Numbered from the stretch's first letter, positions 16,023-24,410 are shown. The stretch is DNA of 42,445 bases from Cellulophaga sp. BC115SP (GCF_009905545.1 NZ_JAAALB010000050.1:1-42445), one strand, 5' to 3'. Notes: generated by a model not told the origin, from the sequence alone. Program-made: numbers and translations.

Positions 16023-17171
16023 TTAAAGTGCTAGTCTTATTCCCATAAACTGCCAACGGTGTTGTGGCTGAAAGAAATTTCGGTACGTATTTCTTGAATG
16101 TCCTTCTGGAGTTGCTACCGAACCACCTCTCAAAACCATTTGATTAACCATAAATTTACCGTTATACTCTCCGATAGCACCTGCTGCTTTCTGAAAGCCT
16201 GGATAAGGTAAATAGGCACTATTTGTCCATTCCCAACGTTGGCCCCACTGAAAATGTGCGGATGCTACTTCCCATTCTGCTTCGGTAGGTAGTCGCATTC
16301 CTTTCCAAGCTGCAAAAGCGGATGCTTCATAGAAGTTTACATGACAAACCGCTTGGTTAAGCCTGATTTCTTGTAAACCATCTAAGCTATACGTAAACCA
16401 TTTGTCATCAATTAAATACCAATATAAAGGAGCTTTCGCTTTATTTTTATTTACCCATTCCCAACCGTCAGCGTGCCAATATTGAAATTTTTCGTAGCCT
16501 CCATCTTTTATAAATTCAAGGTAGTCTGCATTGGTTACTAAACGCTGTTGTATTTTATACGATTGAAGATACACTTTGTGTCGATTTAGTTCATTATCAA
16601 AACAAAAATCATCCCCCTCAAATCCAATTTTGTAAACGCCTTCTGGAATCGACAAAAAGCTTTCATTCTCATTGATTTCTTGTTCTTCCAATCGAATATC
16701 AATCGAAGGAAAAAGGGGATTATGCCCCAGAATGTATTTAATGTCTGTTAAAAGTAATTCTTGATGTTGTTGCTCGTGGTTTAAGCCTAAAATAAAAAGG
16801 TCTTGTAATTCCTTCTCGATAGTTGTGCTGGCTAAAAAATCTACCATCGCAGCATCTACGTATTTTCGATAAACGTAAATATCTTCTACTGACGGGCGGC
16901 TTAAATTTCCTCTATCAGTACGGATTAATCTTGCTCCAACGGTTTCGTAATAACTGTTGAAAACAAAGTTGTAATTTGGGTCAAATACTCTATAGTTTGT
17001 ACAATTGGGCTGTAAAATAAAGGTTTCAAAAAACCAAGTAGTATGTCCTAAATGCCACTTGGGTGGGCTTACATCTACGATGGGTTGCACCACGTAATCT
17101 TCGGTTTTGAGTGATACACAAATATCAACTGAATGTTGTCTGACCGAAATGTATTGCTTGAGTAAATCCAT
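16023..17171 (-). CDS. egtB: EgtB-like iron-dependent sulfoxide synthase
   Basis: 382 residues. The N-terminal DinB-like domain carries the iron ligands: H43 in KWHLGHTTWFFETF and H132/H136 in LNHEQQHQELLL. The C-terminal domain is of the formylglycine-generating/sulfatase-modifying type (MRLPTEAEWEVA, RWEWTNSAY, VLRGGSVATPEGHSRNTYRNFF). EgtB joins a thiol donor to hergynine (trimethylhistidine) with oxygen. The adjacent EgtD makes hergynine, so the pair should run ergothioneine synthesis; no EgtA, EgtC or EgtE is visible here, so the donor may be free cysteine and the C-S lyase may lie elsewhere. Final gene of the operon, 18 bp after egtD. Confidence 0.88.
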   Translation of the reverse strand: MDLLKQYISVRQHSVDICVSLKTEDYVVQPIVDVSPPKWHLGHTTWFFETFILQPNCTNYRVFDPNYNFVFNSYYETVGARLIRTDRGNLSRPSVEDIYVYRKYVDAAMVDFLASTTIEKELQDLFILGLNHEQQHQELLLTDIKYILGHNPLFPSIDIRLEEQEINENESFLSIPEGVYKIGFEGDDFCFDNELNRHKVYLQSYKIQQRLVTNADYLEFIKDGGYEKFQYWHADGWEWVNKNKAKAPLYWYLIDDKWFTYSLDGLQEIRLNQAVCHVNFYEASAFAAWKGMRLPTEAEWEVASAHFQWGQRWEWTNSAYLPYPGFQKAAGAIGEYNGKFMVNQMVLRGGSVATPEGHSRNTYRNFFQPQHRWQFMGIRLAL

Positions 17172-17189
17172 GTTAAAATCTGTTTAGAA

Positions 17190-18182
17190 TTAGGCTACTT
17201 CCCAAATGGCATCTACAAAGTAGTTATGCGTATCAAAACAATTTAAAATAGGTTTAAACCCACTTTCAAATGCCATTTTTTCAATTTCAGTCAAAGCATA
17301 TTTTTGAGAAACCTCCATAAAAATACTTTCACTTTGGGTAAATGAAATGGTTTCTGAACCAATTGTTACTTCCTGCTTGCAAAGACTTACTAAGTAACTT
17401 TTGCAAGCACCCGTTTCGGGGTCATAAGTTTGATAATGCTCAAAATTAGCTATGTTAAAATTCCCTTTGAGTTCCTGATTGATTCGGACAAGTAGATTCA
17501 AATTAAATTGACTTGTAAAACCTTCGTTATCATTATAGGCTTTTAAAATGGTAGCAGGGTTTTTCTTTAAATCAAATCCAATTATAATTCTATCTCCTTT
17601 TGTAAGATTTTGGGAAAGCTTTCTACAGAAATTAAGGGATTCTTTGGGACTCATATTTCCAATGTTTGCCCCTAAAAACAGTATAACTTTACGGTTTGAT
17701 GACAGTTCACAAGCTTTTTGCAAGGCTTCAAAATAATCTCCTTGAATCGGGCATACCGATAAATTAGGCAATGAGGCAAAAAGATTATTTTCAAGAATAT
17801 CAAGAATATAGCCCGAAATGTCAATAGGTAAATACCGAAAATCTGTGTTTTGCTCTTTCAGGTATTTTAGTAGATGAAACGTTTTGGTAGCATCGCCAGC
17901 ACCCAATTCGATTAAATCAAAGGCAGATGCGTTGGCACGAATACCATCAGCTAATTGAGCAGATGAATTTTGAAAAATATCCATTTCGGCTCTCGTAAGA
18001 TAATAATCCTTGCAGTTCATTATCTTTTGAAACAAAATATCGCCATGCTCATTATAAAAGTATTTAGACGATAAATGCTTTTGTGGAGCTTTTAAACCAT
18101 TGACTACATCTTTATAAAACTGACTTGATGTTTCCTCTGAGTCCATCAAATCTATACTTTCTAATTCTTTTAACGTATCCAT
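17190..18182 (-). CDS. egtD: EgtD histidine N-alpha-methyltransferase
   Basis: 330 residues. SSKYFYNEHGDILFQKIMNCKDYYLTRAE is the family's N-terminal block, LIELGAGDATKTF (90-102) the SAM-binding motif I with GAGD at 94-97, LPIDISGYIL the second SAM block with D121, and LFLGANIGNMSP (169-179) contains the asparagine that contacts histidine. QSESIFMEVSQKY near the C-terminus is the usual substrate-side ExS block. It methylates histidine three times to hergynine. Tight spacing to egtB (18 bp) and to the MDR gene (6 bp) shows one transcript. Confidence 0.9.
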   Translation of the reverse strand: MDTLKELESIDLMDSEETSSQFYKDVVNGLKAPQKHLSSKYFYNEHGDILFQKIMNCKDYYLTRAEMDIFQNSSAQLADGIRANASAFDLIELGAGDATKTFHLLKYLKEQNTDFRYLPIDISGYILDILENNLFASLPNLSVCPIQGDYFEALQKACELSSNRKVILFLGANIGNMSPKESLNFCRKLSQNLTKGDRIIIGFDLKKNPATILKAYNDNEGFTSQFNLNLLVRINQELKGNFNIANFEHYQTYDPETGACKSYLVSLCKQEVTIGSETISFTQSESIFMEVSQKYALTEIEKMAFESGFKPILNCFDTHNYFVDAIWEVA

Positions 18183-18188
18183 TGATAG

Positions 18189-19166
18189 CTATTTATGTTC
18201 TGTAATCATTACAATTTTACCAGAAGCCTTATTACTCTCCATAAATTGATGGGCCACTACAATTTCAGTAAATGGAAAAACGGTATGATTGATCATTTGT
18301 AATGTATGATTCTCAATATCTAAAATAAATGCCTGAAAAGCATCTGAACTAACTCTAACTGCTCCGCTATCATAAGTCGTGAGTGAAACTGTCGGAGGAA
18401 TTACCTCCATTGGTGCAAAGTTTTGAAACGACCATTGTTCTGATAGCATTCCTGTCATACACGCAATTCCGCCTCGTTTTACACACAATAAAGTATCGGG
18501 TAAGGTATTGACTCCGACCAATTCGAGTGCTTTATCAACACCTTCAGGGATTATGTCTTTCATGGTTTCATGAATTAAACCATTATCAATCAAAACCTTA
18601 TTGGCTCCATTTGATAAAAGCGATTGCTCTTTATTCTTATCTCTTGTGGTGGAAATAACGCTTACACCAAACTTACTTGCCATTTGGGTCGCCAATAGTC
18701 CAATAGAAGATGAACCACCTCTAATTAAAAGCGATTCGCCTTTTTGTATTTTCAGTGCAAGGTGCAACGAACCGTAAACTGTTTGAAACATTTCGGGTAA
18801 AGCACCTAAAATTGACCACGAAAGTTTACTATCAAAGGGCATTAAAATACTTTTAGGAAATACGCCATATTCGGCATAACTACCATCAAAATCTCGTCCC
18901 ATACCTCCCATGAAAGCAGCTACTTTTTGCCCATTTTTTAGCTCTCCAGAAGGGTCTTCTATTACTTCACCAACACATTCAATGCCCAATATCCTTGGAA
19001 ATTTTACGTTTGGGGAGTAGCCTTTGCGGGTCATTAATTCCGAGCGATTGAGTCCAAAAGCTTTGATTTTGACCAGCACTTCACCATTTTGGGGGTTTGG
19101 CATAGGTCGTTCTTCGATAATTAAATTCTCAGAACTACCCGATTCATAGATAACGATAGCTTTCAT
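18189..19166 (-). CDS. Zinc-type MDR oxidoreductase, quinone-reductase-like
   Basis: 325 residues from the ATG at 19166 (MKAIVIYESG), the standard start of the family; a start eight codons upstream is possible. The N-terminal GroES-like fold (GEVLVKIKAFGLNRSELMTRKGY, LGIECVGEV) and the Rossmann motif IRGGSSSIGLLATQMASKFG mark an NAD(P)H-dependent medium-chain reductase. Cysteine zinc ligands of true alcohol dehydrogenases are missing, as in quinone oxidoreductases and related enone reductases. It is inside the egt operon, 6 bp from egtD; a redox role linked to that pathway is only a guess from context. Confidence 0.85.
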   Translation of the reverse strand: MKAIVIYESGSSENLIIEERPMPNPQNGEVLVKIKAFGLNRSELMTRKGYSPNVKFPRILGIECVGEVIEDPSGELKNGQKVAAFMGGMGRDFDGSYAEYGVFPKSILMPFDSKLSWSILGALPEMFQTVYGSLHLALKIQKGESLLIRGGSSSIGLLATQMASKFGVSVISTTRDKNKEQSLLSNGANKVLIDNGLIHETMKDIIPEGVDKALELVGVNTLPDTLLCVKRGGIACMTGMLSEQWSFQNFAPMEVIPPTVSLTTYDSGAVRVSSDAFQAFILDIENHTLQMINHTVFPFTEIVVAHQFMESNKASGKIVMITEHK

Positions 19167-19200
19167 GATACGTATTTTATCAATTACCAAATGGTGATAT

Positions 19201-20283
19201 TTACTTCATAAACAAGCCTGCACCCAGATTTGACCCTAAAGTACCTGCCTTGATATGTAAAAAGTATTTACTCGTTTGATCTTCAATTACTTCCAATCTT
19301 CCTTTTTTCTTCAAAATGACATTTTTACCCAGTTTGAGTTTGTCGTCAGATGCTTTTTCACCAAATCCTTGTGGCCCACCGCCTTTATTTACAAAAGAAT
19401 TATAGCCCACAATAACAGAGTTTTCAATAGAAAAAGAGTCTTTTTCATCTTTATTCAACATCCATAATACATTGGCATTACTGATTACATTGTTGTAAAA
19501 CTTGAAATCAGGCGTAGCCGACCAAGTCCAAACAATACCGCCATAGCTATCAATGACTAAATTATGGTGCATAGATGAATTGGTAGCAGGGCTATTCCAT
19601 AATACAAGGGCATCTTTCACTCCGTAAAATACACAGTGGTCAATTTCTTGTTCTTTTCCATTTGCCAAAATCCCCAAATGGTTAGGTAAAGCGTATTTGT
19701 TGCCCAAGAATAAACATTGCGTAACTCTGAAATCTTCTAAATTTTTCCCTTCCCACATAATAGGATAGTTTCTAACCAAAACCCCTTTCGATGGATTTTC
19801 GTGGACAGGCTCTCCCAGAATTCGTAATCCTTGAATGGTGACATGGCTATTTTGAATCATGATACCAAAATTCTGACCGCCAGTAAGTTCACCTTTGTCG
19901 TTTTTCTCTACAGAAAAAGGCATTGTTGAAATCATAATTGGCATTTCTGCTGGAGTCCAATTAGCATCATCAGGTAAGACTTCAGCACGAATCGTTAAGC
20001 GATTAGTTTTTGTAAACTTCCATTTTTTAGGGTTAAAATCTGCCGTTTCGCTCATACCATAAACACCTGCTGCAAGAAAAACGCTTATTGCCCCTTCACC
20101 TTCGGCAGTGTTCACTCGTTTAGCGGCTTCGCTCAATGATTTTAAAGGGTTTTCTTTTGTACCCTTGTTGGAATCACTCCCTATATTGGGATTTATAAAA
20201 ATTTTATTTTCAATCACTTGCCCAAAGCTTTGAAGGCTAAGTATTGTAAATAATGCTACTAAGTAAACTATACTTTTTCTCAT
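19201..20283 (-). CDS. Secreted right-handed beta-helix protein
   Basis: 360 residues with a signal peptide (MRKSIVYLVALFTILSLQSFGQ, likely cleaved after GQ). The mature part begins IFINPNIGSDSNKGTKENPLKSLSEAA, the usual opening of pectate-lyase-like beta-helix proteins, and the centre has repeated short strands with HHN/CVF steps (VTIQGLRILG, IDHCVFYGV, SSMHHNLVID, FKFYNNVIS). Such proteins bind or cleave polysaccharides; no catalytic set can be assigned here. It is third in the six-gene operon, 20 bp after the LamG-like gene. Its link with ergothioneine genes is unexplained. Confidence 0.8.
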   Translation of the reverse strand: MRKSIVYLVALFTILSLQSFGQVIENKIFINPNIGSDSNKGTKENPLKSLSEAAKRVNTAEGEGAISVFLAAGVYGMSETADFNPKKWKFTKTNRLTIRAEVLPDDANWTPAEMPIMISTMPFSVEKNDKGELTGGQNFGIMIQNSHVTIQGLRILGEPVHENPSKGVLVRNYPIMWEGKNLEDFRVTQCLFLGNKYALPNHLGILANGKEQEIDHCVFYGVKDALVLWNSPATNSSMHHNLVIDSYGGIVWTWSATPDFKFYNNVISNANVLWMLNKDEKDSFSIENSVIVGYNSFVNKGGGPQGFGEKASDDKLKLGKNVILKKKGRLEVIEDQTSKYFLHIKAGTLGSNLGAGLFMK

Positions 20284-20303
20284 CTTGATTTTTTTAAAAC
20301 TAG

Positions 20304-21047
20304 TTAAATATCACCTACTTTTCCTTCTTCTTTCTTCTCTTTCAAAGCTCTCTTAGTTACTTTCAAATCTTTGAAATAACCCGTTGTGGCAATATCTACA
20401 TATAGCCCAACATAGCCTTTTTTGTTTTTACCCAACATCTTATTGACTATAAATGAGGAGTATTTCATGTTGTTGATGAACATTTCGGCTGTTTCTCCAT
20501 TGATTTCCAATCGCATTGTAATCCACTCATTCAACATCACAGGAGCTGAACCCTCGTACGAACCTGCTGGAAATTTGTCTCTCAACGTTTGAAATTTGAA
20601 GTCGGGATAAGAAAAATACTGTACCGCATGGTTTCTTGCCATTTGATTGTTTATTCTACCTACCTTTGGACGTAAATAAATAGACTCCCAAGCCGAATCA
20701 TCTGCCGCAATTCTGTAATACAAGCCAATAAAACCTGCCGCTGGTGCGTAAGGCGATGGGTTTTGAATCTGGCTATACATTTTTACTTCTATTGTGCCAT
20801 TTTCAAAATCATCAATATCTACAAGTCGAGCGTAATGACGGTCGTCAACCGTGGTTTCTAATTTCTTCTCATCGAATGGAAGAGCTTTTAAATCACGTTC
20901 TATTTTGAGAACCTTATCGCCTTGAAATTTGATAATTTCTCCAGTTACATTGTGTAATTCAAACGTCTGTTTACCAAATTTCAAGTTTTGCCCAAAACTC
21001 TTGAGTGATAGCAGACAGATTACAGGAAGTATAAGAAGTTTTTTCAT
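20304..21047 (-). CDS. Secreted LamG/concanavalin-like protein, copy 1
   Basis: 247 residues with a signal peptide (MKKLLILPVICLLSLKSFGQ). The mature region is a beta-sandwich with DIDDFENGTIEVKMYSQ, GFIGLYYRIAADDS, IYLRP, RNHAVQYFSYPDFKF and GYVGLYVDIATTGYFKDLKV, typical of concanavalin A-like/DUF1080-type domains. A paralogue is encoded at 28094-28759 with the same order of motifs. No catalytic residues are recognised; a sugar- or surface-binding role is inferred. It is the second gene of the operon. Confidence 0.75.
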   Translation of the reverse strand: MKKLLILPVICLLSLKSFGQNLKFGKQTFELHNVTGEIIKFQGDKVLKIERDLKALPFDEKKLETTVDDRHYARLVDIDDFENGTIEVKMYSQIQNPSPYAPAAGFIGLYYRIAADDSAWESIYLRPKVGRINNQMARNHAVQYFSYPDFKFQTLRDKFPAGSYEGSAPVMLNEWITMRLEINGETAEMFINNMKYSSFIVNKMLGKNKKGYVGLYVDIATTGYFKDLKVTKRALKEKKEEGKVGDI

Positions 21048-21087
21048 TTTATGTTATTGAAACGTTTTTAGATATTATGAGTATCAA

Positions 21088-21480
21088 TTAATTGGAAGAA
21101 ATACCTTTTTGATGAAGAATCTCAAGTGTGTTATCATAGCCTTCAATAATTTGGTTATTGGCTAAATGGTAGGTGTTGGTGACGTACATTTGGTTTGATT
21201 TATTATCCATTAATACGTTATTGTCCATGGCATTTATCAAAAACCTTAGGAAATACTTATCCTTCACGATAGTAATATCGTCTATTTCCCAGCGTACATT
21301 ATGGAAATGATTTTGTATTCCTTCGATGATTTTTAAATACCCAATTGGCCCTTCAAATACCTCAATGCTATTAGAAATATAGAATTGAGCATTCGGACTA
21401 ATTAGCTGTTGAGCTAAATTTTCGTCAGCTGTATTTAATAATTGGACGAATTGTTTGAAGAATAAAGCGTACCCTTTCAT
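21088..21480 (-). CDS. SnoaL/NTF2-like protein, first gene of the egt operon
   Basis: 130 residues, cytoplasmic. The pattern FVQLLNTADENLAQQLISPNAQFYISNSIEVFEGPIGYLKIIEGI with later strands WEIDDITIVKDKYFLRFLI and TYHLANNQIIEGYD is that of SnoaL-like NTF2 folds, which include ester cyclases and many small-molecule-binding proteins of unknown role. It directly follows the dyad-controlled promoter, with GGAG just before the ATG and a very short leader. Confidence 0.75.
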   Translation of the reverse strand: MKGYALFFKQFVQLLNTADENLAQQLISPNAQFYISNSIEVFEGPIGYLKIIEGIQNHFHNVRWEIDDITIVKDKYFLRFLINAMDNNVLMDNKSNQMYVTNTYHLANNQIIEGYDNTLEILHQKGISSN

Positions 21481-21493
21481 ACTCCTTTTTTTT

Positions 21494-21541
21494 ATGCAAA
21501 ATTAGAGGAGTATAAAGGGATTTATCGTTCACCTATATTAA
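21494..21541 (-). promoter_or_regulatory. Promoter of the six-gene egt operon with Fnr-like dyad
   Basis: On the minus strand, TAATTTTG (21497-21504, perfect TAnnTTTG) followed by CAT. The dyad TTAAT-ATAG-GTGAA (21528-21541) is centred 37.5 bp upstream of the last G of the box. The string ATAGGTGAACGA-N20-TAATTTTGCAT here recurs as ATAGGTGAACGA-N20-CAACTTTGCAT before the gene at 25171. The geometry fits an activator bound near -42 to -44. Confidence 0.7.
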
Positions 21542-21587
21542 GAAAAACAATGAATGTAGATTCATCTTTTTAGTTAATATAGATTAA
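21528..21587. promoter_or_regulatory. Array of three 14-bp dyads at 23-bp spacing
   Basis: Dyads at 21528-21541 (TTCAC-CTAT-ATTAA), 21551-21564 (TGAAT-GTAG-ATTCA) and 21574-21587 (TTAAT-ATAG-ATTAA). Centres are 21534.5, 21557.5 and 21580.5, exactly 23 bp apart. The 5-4-5 layout is that of Crp/Fnr-family sites. The last one overlaps the stop codon of the adjacent Crp/Fnr gene. Confidence 0.7.
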
Positions 21588-22162
21588 GATTTAGTGGAGA
21601 TTTTTTTACGAATTTTACTCAAAAATTGAGGAGTGATACCCAAATATGAAGCTATTTGAACATTTGAGATACGTGCTGCTAAGTCAGCATAGCGGTCTAG
21701 GAAACTAAGGTAGCGTTGTTCGGCAGTAGAGCTGAAGTTTTGTAAAACTCGATCTTGGATTTCAATAAATTTATTTTCGACAGTAACCTTGAAAACCCTA
21801 TCTAGTTTTATAATATTGATGTACAAAAAGTATAAATCTTTTTGCTCTATTTGAATAATTTCTGAAGGTTCAAGGGCTTCAATAAATAATTTACTGGGCT
21901 TTTTCGTATGAAAACTACCAAGGTCTGCAATCCAATCTCCTTCCGCTGTAAATTGAATATTATGCTCGAAACCTTTGTCATCAATACCATACATCCTAAA
22001 TAGACCTTTTAAAACAAAAGTATAGTGCTTGCAAACAAATCCTTCTTGCAATATCATTTGACGACGTTTGATTTTTCGCACACTAATTTTTGACTCAATT
22101 AAATTTAATTGAGAGGCATCAAGGGATATATATTTATTGAAATGAGCTATAAGTGCTTCCAT
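21584..22162 (-). CDS. Crp/Fnr-family transcriptional regulator 1
   Basis: 192 residues. The N-terminal cyclic-nucleotide-binding fold is visible (GFVCKHYTFVLKGLFRMYGIDDKGFEHNIQFTAEGDWIADLGSF) but has no cysteine cluster for an iron-sulphur site. The C-terminal helix-turn-helix reads RISNVQIASYLGITPQFLSKIRKK, the form usual in Bacteroidota Crp-like proteins. The ligand is unknown. It is divergent from the ABC transporter genes and sits directly upstream of the operator array of the egt operon, so it is the prime candidate regulator. Its paralogue at 24480-25064 shares the EGxWIxDLxSF and ASYLGIxPQxLSxIR blocks. Confidence 0.9.
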   Translation of the reverse strand: MEALIAHFNKYISLDASQLNLIESKISVRKIKRRQMILQEGFVCKHYTFVLKGLFRMYGIDDKGFEHNIQFTAEGDWIADLGSFHTKKPSKLFIEALEPSEIIQIEQKDLYFLYINIIKLDRVFKVTVENKFIEIQDRVLQNFSSTAEQRYLSFLDRYADLAARISNVQIASYLGITPQFLSKIRKKISTKS

Positions 22163-22184
22163 TGCATGGGTATAATTAGTGCTT

Positions 22185-22206
22185 CAAATTTATAAAACTA
22201 TTTTCA
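22185..22206 (-). promoter_or_regulatory. -7 box of Crp/Fnr gene 1 with weak adjacent dyad
   Basis: Minus-strand TAAATTTG (22185-22192) 23 bp before the start codon. Directly upstream is TGAAA-ATAG-TTTTA (22193-22206), a weaker relative of the dyads at 21528-21587, in a position suited to autorepression. Confidence 0.4.
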
Positions 22207-22212
22207 GCAATT

Positions 22213-22932
22213 ATGCAAAAAAATAAGAATGTAGTCGAACTTATAGATATTACACTGTCTTTCCAAGATAGAAAGGTGCTTGTTGATTTGTCTGTAAATT
22301 TTCAAAGTGGAAAGGTAACTGCTTTATTTGGAAAGAGTGGTAGTGGAAAATCAACCATCTTACAGCTAATCAATGGAATGATTATTCCTGAATATGGCAA
22401 AGTGAAGGTTTTTGATGATTGCTTTGATTATCAACAGGCTAATATACTGCGTCTTCAAATTGGTTATGTTGTTCAGCATGTGGGACTATTCCCTCACTTA
22501 ACGATTGAAAAAAATATTAGTTTACTAGGAAAAATATCCAAACAGTCTATCAAATCAATGAATGAACGTACCCGTTTTTTGATGGATACAGTTGGACTAT
22601 CGCAAGATTATTTAAACAAATACCCCCATCAACTTTCTGGAGGAGAACAGCAAAGAGTTGGACTTTGCAGAGCTCTATTTCTCAAGCCTCCTTTATTGTT
22701 GATGGATGAACCCTTCGCTTCGCTCGATTATTCAACACGGACAGGAATTTATAACTATTTTAAAATACTTCAAGAAACAGAGCCATGTTCGGTAATTATT
22801 GTTACCCATCAATTTGATGAAGCTGAAACATTGGCAGATAATTTTGTTTGGCTCGAAAATGGGAAAATAAAGTCTCAGGGTAATAAATCAGATTTTCCTT
22901 CCATTAAAACAGATTATTTAGCCGCATTATGA
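22213..22932 (+). CDS. ABC transporter ATPase, OpuC/ProV/EgtU-A type
   Basis: 239 residues. Walker A GKSGSGKST, Q-loop IGYVVQHVGLFPHLT, signature LSGGEQQRVGLCRAL, Walker B LLLMDEPFASLD and the switch histidine VTHQFDEAE are all intact. It lacks the C-terminal CBS domains of OpuCA/ProV, as is common in small systems of this class. It energises import of quaternary-amine compounds with the two downstream gene products. Its stop overlaps the next start as ATGA. Divergent from a Crp/Fnr regulator and from the egt operon, which makes a betaine-like substrate such as ergothioneine or hergynine worth considering. Confidence 0.88.
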   Translation: MQKNKNVVELIDITLSFQDRKVLVDLSVNFQSGKVTALFGKSGSGKSTILQLINGMIIPEYGKVKVFDDCFDYQQANILRLQIGYVVQHVGLFPHLTIEKNISLLGKISKQSIKSMNERTRFLMDTVGLSQDYLNKYPHQLSGGEQQRVGLCRALFLKPPLLLMDEPFASLDYSTRTGIYNYFKILQETEPCSVIIVTHQFDEAETLADNFVWLENGKIKSQGNKSDFPSIKTDYLAAL

Positions 22933-23636
22933 GAATTAAAATTATCATTATTTTACTCTGTATTATACAGCCAGCTTTTGCCCAAAAGGTTATAAAAGTG
23001 GGAGCAAAACACTTTAATGAAGGTTATATTTTGAGCGAAATGATTTCTTTACTACTGGAGGATAACGGTTTTAAGGTAGAGAGGAAATTTAACTTAGGAG
23101 GCACAAATGTATGCTTTGAAGCATTAAAAAATGGTGAAATCGATATATATCCTGAATATTCTGGGACAATTTCAGCAGAAATTTTAAAAGAGAGTTCTAC
23201 CTTAAACCTTCATAAAATCAAGCGTTTATTAACTTCAAATTATGGTTTAGAAATCTCAGAACCTTTGGGGTTTAACAATACTTATGCCTTATTAATAAAG
23301 CCAGAAATCGCACAAAAATATCAGCTTAAAAACATTAGTGATTTAAGAAAATATCCTAATCTAAAGGGGGGATTTAGCTATGAATTTCTCAGACGAGAGG
23401 ATGGTTGGGGAAAACTCGCTGCATTTTATCATTTAAAACAAAATCCAGTAGGGCTTGAACATGGTTTGGCATACAAAGCAATCAACAATAATCAAATAGA
23501 TTTTACGGATGCTTATTCAACAGACGGAGAAATTATACAAGAAAAATTAATGCTATTGAACGATGATTTACGTTTTTTCCCATCCTATCAAGCAGTAGCT
23601 TTTTATGCTCCCAAAACAGAAGATGCTGTTAAATAA
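22929..23636 (+). CDS. Osmoprotectant/ergothioneine-type substrate-binding protein, truncated by a stop
   Basis: 235 residues with a signal peptide (MRIKIIIILLCIIQPAFAQ). VGAKHFNEGYILSEMISLLLE, FNLGGTNVCFEALKNGEIDIYPEYSGT and DFTDAYSTDGEI are hallmarks of the OpuAC/ProX-like family (PF04069). The frame ends at a TAA (23634-23636), but translation past it continues in the same frame (SVQKLCGVINETEMQALNAQ, then EIARHFL) exactly as the last 40 residues of these domains, and runs into the permease. The ancestral gene was therefore a binding protein-permease fusion. The domain as encoded lacks its final helices unless the stop is read through. Confidence 0.85.
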   Translation: MRIKIIIILLCIIQPAFAQKVIKVGAKHFNEGYILSEMISLLLEDNGFKVERKFNLGGTNVCFEALKNGEIDIYPEYSGTISAEILKESSTLNLHKIKRLLTSNYGLEISEPLGFNNTYALLIKPEIAQKYQLKNISDLRKYPNLKGGFSYEFLRREDGWGKLAAFYHLKQNPVGLEHGLAYKAINNNQIDFTDAYSTDGEIIQEKLMLLNDDLRFFPSYQAVAFYAPKTEDAVK

Positions 23637-23675
23637 TCCGTTCAAAAACTATGTGGAGTAATCAATGAAACGGAA

Positions 23676-24410
23676 ATGCAGGCATTAAACGCCCAAGTGT
23701 TATTTGAAAAAAAGAGTTTTAAAGAAATAGCACGTCATTTCTTGACAAGAAAGAACTTGTTGAAACATGCCAGTAACGAAGACGAAAATAAGTGGCATGA
23801 AATAGTAGAACATAGTTTTGTTCATCTCCAACTTACCTTTTTTTCGCTATTGTTAGCCATTTTAGTCGCAATACCATTAGGTGTTTTTTTGTATAGATTC
23901 CAGTCGTTGTTAAAGCCAACTTTATATTTGATAGGTATCATGCAAACAATACCATCTATTGCTCTACTTGCTTTAATGCTGCCGTTTTTCGGTATTGGTA
24001 TAGTACCAGCCATTGTAGCATTAATCATTTATGCTATTTTACCCATACTTCGAAATACCATTGTTGGTCTTTACTCTGTTGACCCCCAATTAAAGAAAGT
24101 CGCCACAGCAATTGGATTGAACGATTACAAGCGATTAGTCTTAATAGAATTACCGCTGGCAATTCCGATGATTATTACAGGTATTCGGACGGCGGCAGTA
24201 ATTAATGTAGGCACAGCAACATTAGCCGCATTTATTGGAGCAGGTGGACTGGGTGAATTTATCGTCACAGGTTTGGCACTAAACAATACAAATTTAATTT
24301 TACAAGGGGCTATTCCATCTGCCATTCTAGCAATTTTCCTTGAATTGTGTTTTGAACTTATCGAGCGGTTTTTAGTTTCGGAGCATTTAAGACAAAAAAT
24401 TGTCAGATAA
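23676..24410 (+). CDS. ABC transporter permease, OpuCB/ProW type, split from the binding protein
   Basis: 244 residues from the ATG at 23676, in the same frame as the preceding gene and 13 codons after its stop. The first 35 residues (MQALNAQVLFEKKSFKEIARHFLTRK) are the tail of the binding-protein domain, not permease. About five or six membrane segments follow, with the EAA-type loop VGLYSVDPQLKKVATAIGLNDYKRLVLIELPLAIPMIITG and GAGGLGEFI. No ribosome binding site is obvious before 23676, so expression may depend on re-initiation or read-through. If both halves are made, the membrane part is complete. Confidence 0.85.
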   Translation: MQALNAQVLFEKKSFKEIARHFLTRKNLLKHASNEDENKWHEIVEHSFVHLQLTFFSLLLAILVAIPLGVFLYRFQSLLKPTLYLIGIMQTIPSIALLALMLPFFGIGIVPAIVALIIYAILPILRNTIVGLYSVDPQLKKVATAIGLNDYKRLVLIELPLAIPMIITGIRTAAVINVGTATLAAFIGAGGLGEFIVTGLALNNTNLILQGAIPSAILAIFLELCFELIERFLVSEHLRQKIVR

